64,000 nt of DNA, taken from Tricholoma matsutake. Taxonomy: Eukaryota > Basidiomycota > Agaricomycetes > Agaricales > Tricholomataceae. Positions within the stretch are counted from its first letter, which is position 1. The number at the start of each line of letters is the position of its first letter. Position numbers and translations under genes: made by a program. The notes under the pieces were generated by a model, which worked only from the letters and a program-made list of their open reading frames with translations, searched no databases and had not been told where the DNA came from. Location: contig AP026539.1 of assembly GCA_026075535.2 (NCBI GenBank), positions 9,920,001-9,984,000 on the forward strand, written 5' to 3'. This document shows, piece by piece, positions 11,472 through 21,581 of the stretch.

Positions 11472-12687
11472 TCAAAACGCCCACCAACATCGTGTCTTCA
11501 TGGCAGTCACTGAATTTATGTCCAGTCCGTTTGCAGCATAGGCAGAGGGGGGCAGAGCGGGTGACTTCGGATTTGGTGTCTCAATCACGAAAGGATGGTT
11601 TGGAATCTGTGGGTGCAGGCCGGAATTTGCTGGTCTTGCGATTATATGGTTGGTATTGAGCCCTGGAGCTAGAAGAAGCCTGAGTATCCTGCCCAAGATC
11701 TCATGTCACGTTCTGGACATCTGCTGACATTACCTCGAGCTTGACCGATTCGAGGTGTCGCAGGTAAGCATCCTTGTTGAATGCCCAGGGATTGATGCAG
11801 TAACAGGTCTGTTCTGCAATGTCAAATTGAAGAATTGCTGGAAAGTTAAGACAAAAGTCATCATGTGCAGAAAGAAGCAGATAATGCTCTCTCCACCTAG
11901 TAGCAACCTCTGTGTCAGAGTATGTATCTTGGAACATCATATAATGCTGCCATGCCTCGTGCCACTCTACACTCTCAATTTTGAGCTCTTCCAGAAATTG
12001 TGAAAGATCGAGTATATGACACTTGACACCTGATGAGTTGTAGACGGTGTTCTGTTTGAGGGAAGTGGCTTCTGTATGCAGCCTTCTAGTAGCATTCGAG
12101 GTGAACAGTGTTAATGGAATGTGGTCTTTGTTCTTTGCTAAAGTAACGATGAAAGGATGGATGCCATAGCTGAAGTCACTGGAGGAGGAAAGTGCAGGAA
12201 GCTCGTGTAAGGCAGAAAATAAAATTTTTGATGGTAAAGTGGGAGTGGATGTATTGTTGATTAGGTTCAAAGCCTGGTTTTGGGAATTTGGTGAAAACTG
12301 GGAGAATGTGGAAGCAAATTGTATGAGATTCGAACTATGAGAGGTAACAGTGGGGGGAGGGGTTGTAATACGAGAGTTTGTAGAAAGTAAGGGTTCATCA
12401 TTCAGCATGTTCGACTCACCGGCATCATGCTGGATATGTAATGCATCATTACGTGTAGTCCATAAGAGATTTTCGGCATCGATTTGAGGTTGAGTGAGAT
12501 TGTTGATGGATGTGGGGGCATTAGCTGCTATTGTCGCTGGTGTTGTGGAAGATCCAGAAGAAATCGCGGACTGGTTTTTATTGGTAGCAGTGGGTGGAAG
12601 CCGTGTGTTTGTCATTGTAAAGATTTCGAAGGAATCAGAGAAGATCTGAGGATGTTGATGAAAAAATGGACAGACGGCATCTGTCAA
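11472..12687 (-). CDS. DIRS-like gag with zinc knuckle (minus copy)
   Basis: An open frame at 12687-11701 (328 residues) has a Ser/Thr/Asn-rich start and then a gag-like helical core (W-x2-AW...W-x2-H...DDF-x-LNFPAILQFDI). In another frame just downstream, CLCCKRTGHKFSDC (about 11540-11500) is a C-x2-C-x4-H-x4-C zinc knuckle, followed by further Cys/His pairs (HACSWCSSTDHRAC). The + copy has the same order, so these belong together; the shift between the two frames may be decay or an intron. The role is packaging of element RNA. Confidence 0.6.
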
Positions 12688-12892
12688 AGTGAGGGGATGA
12701 GGAAGAGGAAGGAAGAATGTGTTTCTTCTTCTTGCCCTTCTTGACCTTCATCGTGCACAGACCCCCAATGACACTAGATGTCAAAACACGTTGGGGAAAT
12801 GTCAAAATCATGTCATGCTTACAAAGCCCAGACACAACTTTTCTGGCCAAGCTTGCAAGCTTACCTAGCCTATTGTTGAGTCACCATCACAG

Positions 12893-13860
12893 CAAACTCA
12901 TATTACCCCACCTGTCAAAGAGTCTACAAACGTTGGACCAACAAACACACGTGTTAAACAAACTTCCAAATTTAACATCAACAGGACTCTTTTTCATGAC
13001 ACTGAAGCTTTGCAAAATAAATTTGAGACGTATGATTCTTCTATTCCAAATGACATCACTTTACTTGCAGCATGCGACTATACTCCACCTCTTTCTCTCT
13101 TTACCACCGAAGCCTTGGAACGTATTCAGAATTGGAAAGACCTCAAGTTTGTCAAGTTGGGCACAGGGCGATATGAAAATACACGAGTTCTTGATGTTTC
13201 AGATTTCCTGCTGATGAAGATCTTTCACCTACTTCCTGGTGCCTCGCTTACAATACTTTTATTAACTGGATGTCAAAGAGGGCTCAAGGTAAAATTCTTG
13301 AAGGATGGATGGCACACCATGATGCCATGGTTAATGACCCCGGATTCCAAACTCATTTCCAAGCATATGTCTCATTTGACAAGGAGGTCTGTTCTCGTTT
13401 CTTTACCAACAGTCCTTTTATCATTGATCCTTCTGACTTTCGTTGGAGCAATGCCCTCATTAACAAGAAGATTGCTTATTCTACCAAAGCCCTCACCACA
13501 AACACATCCTTGCAGGACAACACAAGTCGCAACCGCCGTTACCAGCCTTACGATGTCCCTTCCCGGTCCTTTCAGTCCTTTCCAAAATCCCAGTTCACTC
13601 CATTGTGTCTCAGATGTGGGTGAAAAGATGGACACCAAGCTCCACATTGTGATGCATCCATGCCTAGTCGGAAAGAATGATGATGGGTCGCTGTCTATAG
13701 GAATGGCAACCTCATCCGTGCTTCTGACAACAAAACTATCTGCATGCACTTCAACATTGGCACATGCTCCTCTACTGACCAATCCCATGGCCTCCACATC
13801 TGCTCTCTGTGCAATGACGCCTTCCACGCAGCTATTGCCTGCACTCAAAATTGATTACAA
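12893..13860 (+). pseudogene. DIRS-like gag (+ copy), frameshifted
   Basis: Homologous to the minus-strand gag by eye. RIQNWKDLKFVKLG...ENTRVLDVSDFL is in one frame and INWMSKRAQGKILEGWMAHHDAMVND (from about 13265) in another, so there is a frameshift near 13200-13265. A zinc knuckle CLRCG-stop-KDGHQAPHC lies at 13604-13650 with an in-frame TGA inside it. A second Cys/His block (ICSLCNDAFHAAIAC) lies near 13800-13850. Nonfunctional. Confidence 0.65.
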
Positions 13861-13880
13861 ATGCATAGTCATGCCATACC

Positions 13881-15774
13881 ATGTTGAGGGATGGGATTTG
13901 GCATTATCTCCTTGAACGTTATCCGAATATAACACATGATCTCATTTATTGTTCTCCCATTGGCAATCCACCACCTCTTACTTATACGTTTATTCCTCCC
14001 AACATGCCTTCTGCCACAGAACATTCAGATATGGTTGATACTCATTTCTTGGATGAACTTAAAGCTGGATGTATGTCTGGCCCTTATACTATTGAACAAG
14101 CACATACACTCTTCCATGGTCATTTCCATACTGCTCCTATTGGTTACATTGAAAGACCTCCTGGTTGTGGGAAGTGGAGGATGATCCAAAACCTTTCTGC
14201 CTGTGACCATCTTGGTATTTCTACCAATGATTGGTTGGATGTGAAAGATCACCCTATCAAATGGCATACTTGTACCGTTTTTGCCGATCTGGTGAGTTTA
14301 TAGTCCTGTTACTTTTTTGTGTGTGTTATCTGCCCAAGTGGGTGAGGATAACTAAATTTATGTATGTGTGTACCTTACATAGATGTTATTGTACCTGGTC
14401 CATCCATCATGTTGTCTGCCTAACTATGTGCAGACCATACCGGGTGAATTTTTCACTTGTCATCTGCCCAAGTGGGTGTGGTTGACTAATCCTGTTACTT
14501 ATTGTTGCCTGCCTGAGTGGGCACAGTCAACTAATCCATTACTTATTGTTGTCTGTCCAAGTGGATGCGGACAAGCAATTTTTCCTTCACCACATTTTCT
14601 CAATGTGTTATATCCTGCTGGACTAATTGTCCTTTCTAAGGTTGCTAATGCTCCACGTGGCACACAAGCAGCTAGTTTAGACATTACCAAAGTGTATCGA
14701 TGTTCTCCTATTATGCCTGGTCATAAACCTTACACTGCATTGTACTGGAGGGGCTACATCTGGCCTGATCACTGTGCCCCTTTTGGTCTTACTACTGCCA
14801 GCAATATTCAGGGTGAATTGGCCGATGCTACTATTGACATACTTGATGCACATGGCATTTCACAGGTCATCAAATGGGTCGACAACTTTGATTTCCTATG
14901 CCATCCTATCACTTCCTCCACTGCTTCTGATGGTTCAACCATTTACTCTTATTCCTTTGACCTCAATGCAATCCTTTGTATTACTGAACCCTTGGGAATT
15001 CCATGGCATCATGTCTCTGAACAGGGCCATGATTTTGCCTTTCAAACCGAATACACTGGCTTTCTCTGGGACTTACCAGACAAACAAGTCTCCTTATCAA
15101 ATAAAAAATGCTTAAAACACCTTGAAAAGGTTGAAGTTTTTTTGAAATCCTCTACTGTAACCAAGAAGGAAGTTGCTTCAATGCATGGTACCCTACAACA
15201 TATCACATTTGTCTACTCCAATGGCCATGCCTACCTTCCTGCTCTAAGTCACATGGCTACCCAATTCCCTAATAAGTGGGCCCGACACCACATCTCCCCA
15301 GCTGTGCGCAATGACTTACTCTGGTGGAAAGAAGTTCTTTCACGTCCTCCCACTTCTCGTTCACTTCTTCCATGTGTTTGTGCTCCCTACAACATCTGGG
15401 TTGATGCTTCTACCTCATGGGGAATTGGCATACTCATAGACCAACGATGGATGGCATGGAAATTATGTGAGAATTGGGATACAGAAGGTTGGGACATTGG
15501 CTGGGCAGAGTCGATAGCTGTTAAGCTGGCTACCTTATGGGTCATGGAACAAGACATTGCAGATAAAGAAATTCTTATCCATGGCAATAACACAGGGGTA
15601 ATTGACACTTATAAAAAGGGATGCTCTCATAATATTCCTTGCAACGCTTCTATTCAACACATCACCTCCTACCTTATTCCTGCAAATCTTACCATTACCC
15701 CATTTTTTGTACCTTCCAAATGCAACTTAGCAGACCCCATTTCACATGGCATTTTGGGACCTTCTGAGTTTTGA
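13881..15774 (+). pseudogene. DIRS-like RT-RNase H with a canonical intron
   Basis: Exon 1 (13881-14291) has the RT N-terminus (SGPYTIEQAHTLFHGHF, GKWRMIQNLS). Exon 2 (14641-15774) starts VANAPRGTQAASLDITKVYR. The 349-nt intron 14292-14640 has GTGAGT and TTTCTAAG ends, and splicing joins FADL to VANAP in phase 0, restoring the RT motif. The catalytic box is WVDNFDF where the sister copy has WVDDF, so one active-site aspartate is lost. RNase H is present (NIWVDASTSWGIG, GWAESIAVKLA), with its third acid changed (HGNNTG versus WSDNEG). Splicing is plausible, activity is not. Confidence 0.75.
14330..14567 (+). repeat. Degenerate repeat inside the RT intron
   Basis: The motif CTGCCCAAGTGGGTG occurs at 14330 and 14464, with variants at 14509 (CTGCCTGAGTGGGCA) and 14553 (CTGTCCAAGTGGATG). 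The last three are spaced 44-45 nt and share a following GTTGACTAATCC...TACTTATTG. Expansion of this unit explains why the intron is longer than the usual 50-60 nt. Confidence 0.6.
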
Positions 15775-15839
15775 TTGGTACACCAATTTGAGCTTCCTCT
15801 GGAGCTCAAACCATTTTTATCTAATGTATAGGTTATCCT

Positions 15840-17138
15840 TACCATCAACACCAGCTAGTGCTGGTGCACTTTCTTCTGAGGAGAGTTTCTTCATCGATTC
15901 TCCCATGCCACACTCTGGAGAAAGTATTCGTCGACCACGTTTTTCTCGCTATCATGACAACACAATCTCATCATCCCCTCTCCGACCTCATGTCCTGGCT
16001 CAACAACATATTTCCCTTTGGAAAACCCCTTTTTCTATTTCTTCCCTGCATCGTCTATCTTCCTTCTTTCCTCTCAAAACTATTTCTCGATGGCAAACTG
16101 TCTTATCTGCTTCTGTCAAAGAACAAACACATGAAAACTATGGTGCTGGGTTGCTCCATTTTACACAGTTTTGTGACAAATACAACATACACGAAAACTT
16201 ACGAATGCCAGCTAGTGAGGCCTTACTATGCCTCTTCATTGCTAATTGGGGCACCGGATCAGTTTCCAAACATACAGTGTCTTCATGGCTTTCAGGCCTC
16301 GAGATGTGGCACTCTATCAACGGAGCTCCTTGGCATGGTGGACGTATTCTCAAACGTACCAAATGGGGTGTTGCAAAATTAGTTCCACCTTCATCATGAG
16401 AACCTCCATGCGATCCTGTTTCATTTGAACGCATGGTTGCCTTACGGCAACATCTTGACCTTTCTAACACCCATGATTCTGCCATTTGGGCTGTTGCCTG
16501 TACGGCGTGGTGAGGAATTACCCAGTATGGTCTTTTCTCCAACTGATACCTGTCATTCAACCATTAAATTTGCAAGTCTCGGAGAACTTCTTCCCAAGTC
16601 TACTACCACCTTTGATCCAACTCGCAATGTCCAATGGTCAACCCCTATTCATCATGGTACTGCTCCTAACAACCATAACTACCTTCAGTTCAAAATTCCT
16701 TGGTCGAAAACAAAACTTGCACAGGGAGATTGGATCACACTTACAGAAACATATGATGTCGTTGATCCAGTAACCACTTTTGAACATCACCTTTTTGTTA
16801 ACTCCAGTTGCCCATCCTCATCTCTGCTCTTTTCATTTGAAACTCCTGCTGGTTGGTCACCTCTTACTTGCACTGCTTTCATTGACCATTGTAATTCCAT
16901 CTGGGTAGCATGTGGTTTAGGTGCTATCTTTGGCCATGGTTTTAGAATTGGAGGTACAACCCACTTATTACTTGCCGGAGGGGATCCATGGATTGTTATG
17001 AAACAAGGCCATTGGTCTTCGAAGGCCTTTCTAGCTTATTGGCACAAAGTTGAAACTATCCTGCCTCTCTTCATTGGTAATGCTTTTGATAAACTACAAC
17101 CTATTGCTTCTGTAATTTCACATTTAGCTATGTTATAA
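15840..17138 (+). pseudogene. Tyrosine recombinase of the DIRS-like element
   Basis: The core-binding half lies at about 15860-16399 (NYGAGLLHFTQFCD, WHSINGAPWHG), ending at TGA 16397. The catalytic half is at 16425-17138. It shows RRGEELPS (box I arginine), HGFRIGGTTHLLL (His-x-x-Arg) and GHWSSKAFLAYW (box II with the probable nucleophilic Tyr). A frame change near 16500 separates VALRQHLDLS...WAVACTAW from RRGEEL. All catalytic residues remain visible, but the stop and shift break the gene. Its role would be to integrate the circular DNA copy without target duplication. Confidence 0.75.
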
Positions 17139-17208
17139 TTATTTTCCTTCATGTTTCTGGGGGTAGTCAGATTCTGGTGGATTCTGACTGGTTCGCTTCA
17201 CTTGCTTT

Positions 17209-17320
17209 GGTGGTGGAGTTGAATCCACCGAATCTCGCTCACAGAGGATTCCACAGGAATTTTCTTCTCCCCCGATTTAGTTGTGTTATTCTTGTTTTTT
17301 GTAACAAGCGCTAGTCAGCT
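17209..17320 (+). repeat. Direct repeat B1 of the DIRS-like element
   Basis: 112 bp starting GGTGGTGGAGTTGAATCC and ending AACAAGCGCTAGTCAGCT. Nearly the same sequence is at 17494-17605, differing at a few positions. With the 173-bp spacer it forms the B1-A2-B2 terminal layout of DIRS/Ngaro elements. Confidence 0.75.
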
Positions 17321-17493
17321 AGAACGTTGAGTCCTCCGAGCCCACGAGGTGGACTCAACAAGGGCTGACTCAGCGAGTGGAAGTTATGTGGTCTGTGCAC
17401 CACTGGTGCAGTCTCACCTTTTGTCACAACTACTTCCACTCACTCAACCAAAATTTCGCTACCCAACCCTACCCATCCCTGAGTTTAGATTCC

Positions 17494-17605
17494 GGTGGTG
17501 GAGTCGAATCCACTGAATCTTGCTCACAGAGGATTCCACAGGAATTTTCTTCCCCCCCGATTTAGTTGTGTTATTCTTGTTTTTTGTAACAAGCGCTAGT
17601 CAGCT
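17494..17605 (+). repeat. Direct repeat B2, right end of the DIRS-like element
   Basis: Second copy of the 112-bp repeat at 17209. Its last bases (TAGTCAGCT) meet the TTCCAAGCAC terminus of the DNA transposon, so the two elements share an exact boundary. The spacer 17321-17493 contains an inverted repeat, GTTGAGTCC...GGACTCAAC. Confidence 0.75.
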
Positions 17606-17803
17606 TCCAAGCACAGATTCAAATTTATTATCTAATATCTAACATCGAACATCTTCAATTACTGGTTAGCAGATAGCAAAACTCGTGTCGAAGGAGAGCA
17701 TAATCATCTTTGTAAACATAAGTAGTGTACTGAAGTGTTGTATCCTTCCATTATACAAATGCTACAGTCTATCAGAAAAAACCTAAATATCTCCAACGCG
17801 AGG
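17605..17803 (+). repeat. Left terminal inverted repeat
   Basis: Starts TTCCAAGCACAGATTCAAAT and ends CTCCAACGCGAGG. It is the reverse complement of 24869-25054 with few differences. Confidence 0.85.
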
Positions 17804-18068
17804 CTTTTTCAAATGTTCAATTTCTGCCACGACATCCACCTTATTCTCTCTGTCATGTAAACCCTCTTCAACATATTGGCACTTCTTCATATTGTGGCTA
17901 ATTTCTATGTAAGTCTGCTGTTTCAGATGGGCATCAATCACTTGTTGAAGTACTGAAAATGGAATGGTGATTGTGGGGCTTGTCTTGATCCTTGGGCAGT
18001 GATGTGTGATAGAGGTGTCGGTTCAGAATGTTGATTGCTGTAGGCCCGTTTATCTTTTTGGGGAAAAT

Positions 18069-19331
18069 CTATATTCCAAACATAGATGTTAGTGCATGGC
18101 AAGGTATTTTAGATGAAAGGAACTTCCTGTATACAGAGATTGTTGAGAAACCACAAATTTTACATACTTCCCATCGAATTTTGATACACAATAAAACTTG
18201 GTGGCAGGGGGGACAACATGGTCCTCAGCCTCATCAGCATACTCATCGCACCTTGTTAGGTGGTTCAATAATCGTGAGCCTGACTCTTCCAACGTTGCAA
18301 ACATTTCAGTGTAGTCTGCTTCCCAAAAGACACATATCACTTTTTTTGAGCCTTGCAGTTGTCCACCCAGAGCATAGTCACACTCAATCTTTATACCAAT
18401 TGCTAGCTGCACCCTGCCGAGGGAACAAGCAACAAATCCGGCAAGATCACGTGCAAGTGTCGTCGCATCCTTGCTATAGGCCACTTCCCAGACAACTGTT
18501 GGCCATGCTTGTGTTAGGGGTTGTTTCGTGGGGTGATCCTCGTACACGCTGAAGTCAGGACTCTTCACGCCATCTTCCAAATCAACATCTGTGGAGCCTC
18601 CAAGGCAAACAAAGCTTGTATCAAGGCGGAACAAAGAGCGACCTTCAGTGTCATCGATGTTGACATTGAAAAAGAGAGAGGACATGATCTCATGTCCAAA
18701 TGTTGGGTAGTGCACAATTAAATTGTCCTCCAAAAAATTGATCCTGTGATGCTGTTAGATTTTGCACGAACTAGAGAAACTCAACATACCTGATATTCTC
18801 CCAACCCAGCAATTCAGATGCTCTAGACCTTTCCCATAACATATGAACAATCTCTGATGAGATACCCTCAATAGATATCTTGCACTCTCCAGCTGTCCCA
18901 GCCTTCCCATCCAGAAGTGGCTTCAACCTAGATAAAACTTGATCAAAGGATAGATTATGGGTTTCATCGGTAGATTCTACCAAGGGATGAGGTGTAGAAG
19001 GGGAGATTGCAGTACGATTGGTTGGATCAGACACAAGAGATGATGGTAGATGTTGTGAGTTGTCAAGAGAGTCTAACAAGGAGTGAGGTGTTGGAAGGCC
19101 AGTAGCATCATGACTAGTGGCAATGGAATTGCCAGGATTCGAGTTCTTTGCAGAAACTGTTTTGCTTCGGCCTACTGAGGGTGTTGCTGTCTGACCACAC
19201 ACATTAGAAGTTACCCTGCCACTGTGTTTTGAAGGAGATGGTGGTGGAGTACGAGAAAATGAGGATTCAAAACTCAAATGTGTAGCCAGTCTAGTGGCAT
19301 TACTATGATCCAGAAGTCGATGGGGTAGCAT
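18069..19331 (-). CDS. PD-(D/E)XK nuclease-like accessory protein
   Basis: ATG at 19331. Exon 1 is 19331-18790; intron 18744-18789 (46 nt, GTATGT...CACAG) joins ENIR to INFLEDNLIVHYPTFGH. Exon 2 carries SPDFSVYE followed by WPTVVWEVAYS, which fits a PD-(D/E)XK core (Asp, then Glu-x-Ala/Lys region); the lysine is not evident, so catalysis is uncertain. A possible third exon uses a 41-nt intron (GTATGT...ATACAG) and ends ...HALTSMFGI at TAG 18069; otherwise the frame stops at 18089. The first 150 residues are Ser/Pro-rich and low in complexity. I associate this type with genes scattered in mushroom genomes. Its place beside the transposase suggests a role in mobility, but that is inference. Confidence 0.6.
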
Positions 19332-19457
19332 CTGTGAATGGTGCGACTTGGCAGCATTGGTGTCAAATGTCGAACCATGATTTCTAATAGTGACTGTTGA
19401 TCATCACACCATTAGGCATTTTGTTTCTTCATGACTTCAAGTTGATCCCAAACTTGA

Positions 19458-21216
19458 GAATGCCACAAAAAAACCAGCACAAGCCTTGTCATCAGTACCT
19501 TATCTTCTTAGCCTGGGTGTTTCATTCATATAACCTTTTTTTAGCTCCAGATGAAGACATTCATGGACCATTCCTGAAGTACTTTGAAATGGGGTGTTCT
19601 GATGTTCAAATCACAGAACTGCTCAAGTTTCATTATAATACTGAGACTTATGGCTTGAGGTAAGAATGTCAGTTGTTATCCAAGAGCTCTCATAAGATGC
19701 CATTCCAGTGTTATCATGGTTCAAAGACTATGGAAGAAATGGCATCTCTTGTCGACTTGTCAACAAAAGCACACTATGGAATCAATCTATGATCAAGTCC
19801 TTGAAATCTGCTGATGATTCCCACTACGCGGTATAGAATCTATCCGGAAGTCACTTCGAACAATGCATGGTGTATGTGCCCCATGGTGAGCACGATTCTC
19901 ATCTAATGTTGTTATTATTTCTGATGATGATTGTTTAGAGAAGTCATCGGTCATCTTTTGAACACTGTAGAACCTGAGCAAGTTGCTGAGTGCCTCCGGC
20001 GCAGTTTCAAGCAGAGGCACTTTTGGGCAGCAGGTGTCAATGATGTATGGCCTCAGGATCAACATGACAAGTGGGGCCAGTTTGGTCTGTGGTTGCATGC
20101 TGGATTAGAAGCATTCGCGGGCAAAATCAATTGGCTCAAAATCTGGTGGATGAACAAAAATCCAAGGCTTGTAGCAAAATACTATATTGATGCATGTCAG
20201 CAAATCAGTGGTAGGCTGTTTAATCCGGTGCTCAGGATTTACTTATGAACCCTGTCTGACAGGTATTCCAGTTATAACTCAAAGCGACCCTGGCACAGAA
20301 AATTATGGAGTGGCCAATGCACAAACAGTAATGCAACATTGCCTTGACCCAAACCTTGCAAATACTCTACAGCATTGCTTTGCATCAGGGCATAACAACA
20401 TAGTTTCAGAAATAAAGTGGTCAGTCTTCCATCACAACTTTTCTCCAGGTTTCGAGGACATGTTGGAGCATGGTGTACAAAGTGGTTGGTATGATGTGAA
20501 TGATACTCTCGAGAAGTGAGTTAAATCATCCTTGTGTAGTTGTACATTAACATTTCCCTTCTGCAGTCTTCTTTTCTGCTGGATTGCAACTCCCTGGCTG
20601 CAGATGGAAATTAATGACTGGGTGAAGTTCAAAAACTCAACGGCTCCACGTGCTGTCAGGAACAAAATCTTATCACATGGAATTCCTGCTCTGATATGCA
20701 CTCATCCATCTCATTTTGGTGCAATGGATTTCAAGGTTTGTTTATCACATTCTGTGTCTCACTCGAGCCTTACACCATTAATGCGTTAGATACCTGTCCC
20801 TTCCAAGCTTTTAGATGAAGTTGAAGCTCTATATGCTCCACAAGACCATCCTGTATTTGAACTGGTGCCCCACACTTTTCATGAGCATGCGTGCCAATAA
20901 CCTCTATGCAGCAATTGGACAACTGGAGATTACAGTGGAGACCTTTTGGGATATATATCTTGATCTCCTGAAATGGCTTCATGATGGATGTGATGAAGAA
21001 CTTACAAACATTCTCAGTAGCCATCAGCAAAGCACACACCTGGACCTGGATATGCCTCTGTTGCCGAACATGGATCCGTTCCGTTTAGGTCAACCACTCG
21101 ATGTTGGAGGAAATATCAATTACATTGGTGGCTTGGATACTTTGGCACTTCTAAGTGTGCCCATGCCTGAGTATGCTGACTTTACAACTGATGAAGAGAC
21201 CGATGATGATGATTGA
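19458..21216 (+). pseudogene. rve/DDE-like transposase of the DNA transposon
   Basis: A multi-exon gene. Visible segments are PDEDIHGPFLKYFEMGCSD (19550), WAAGVNDVWPQDQHDKWGQF (20027, first Asp of DDE), VITQSDPGTENYG (20270, second Asp), and EIKWSVFHHNFSPGFEDMLE (20410, candidate Glu). Introns are readable: 20212-20261 (G-GTAGGC...CTGACAG) and 20517-20566 (GTGAGT...CTGCAG), and another near 20735-20790 after AMDFK. Near 20890 the frame shifts between FHEHACQ and NNLYAAIG, and the 5' exons are hard to phase, so I call it broken. Spacing and motifs fit an integrase-type DDE fold rather than hAT or mariner. It ends with an acidic tail TDEETDDDD at 21216. Confidence 0.65.
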
Positions 21217-21302
21217 TCACTGCTTTTGTATTTTTTTAACTTCAAATATATACTCTGACAAAGCTTCGCAATTCTATTGTATCCAAGTATGATGTGTATT
21301 AA

Positions 21303-21560
21303 AAGATTAACTAAAGGTAGGGACTGCCAGAAGATGAACGAGCTTGAAAAAGTAAAAAGAGTGCAAAAAAAAAATGAAAAGAATTTGAAAAAAAAGGAGC
21401 GTGAAAAAGAGCATGAAAAAATGAGCATATTACAAACTTAACTAAAGATAGGGACAGATGAAACCTCAGCTCTGGGATGACCAAGTCACCAAATGAAAGA
21501 AGCATGAAAAAAAATGAAAGGAGCATGAAGAAAAAACAAAAGAAGCATGAAAAACTTGAA
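21303..21560. repeat. A-rich minisatellite
   Basis: Repeats of a (A/G)AGCATGAAAAA-type unit, with a longer duplicated block starting TAACTAAAGRTAGGGAC at about 21308 and 21437. It lies between the convergent transposase and kinase genes of the transposon. Confidence 0.7.
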
Positions 21561-21581
21561 GTGTGAAAAACAAGTGCTAAT

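Larger units (their letters stand above)
8501..12687 (-). mobile_element. DIRS-like tyrosine-recombinase retroelement, truncated
   Basis: Reading the minus strand, the order is gag (12687-11472), RT-RNase H (about 11189-9270) and the N-terminal part of a tyrosine recombinase (9266-8501). This is the DIRS/Ngaro order. The recombinase catalytic half is missing because copia sequence replaces it at about 8500. It lies head-to-head with the related + strand copy starting near 12893. No terminal repeats were found, so the limits are those of coding homology. Confidence 0.75.
12893..17605 (+). mobile_element. DIRS-like tyrosine-recombinase retroelement (+ copy)
   Basis: The order is gag (12893-13860), RT with intron and RNase H (13881-15774), tyrosine recombinase (15840-17138), and then a split direct-repeat 3' end (B1 17209-17320, spacer 17321-17493, B2 17494-17605). 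This matches the DIRS/Ngaro architecture, where termini are arranged A1...B1-A2-B2. The left A1 repeat was not found, so the 5' end is probably truncated at the head-to-head junction with the minus copy. The right end abuts the inverted repeat of the DNA transposon at 17605. Confidence 0.75.

Noticed and set aside
12690..12900. Left terminal repeat (A1) of the + DIRS-like element
   Set aside because: The spacer sequence at 17321-17493 has no recognisable match near the 5' end.
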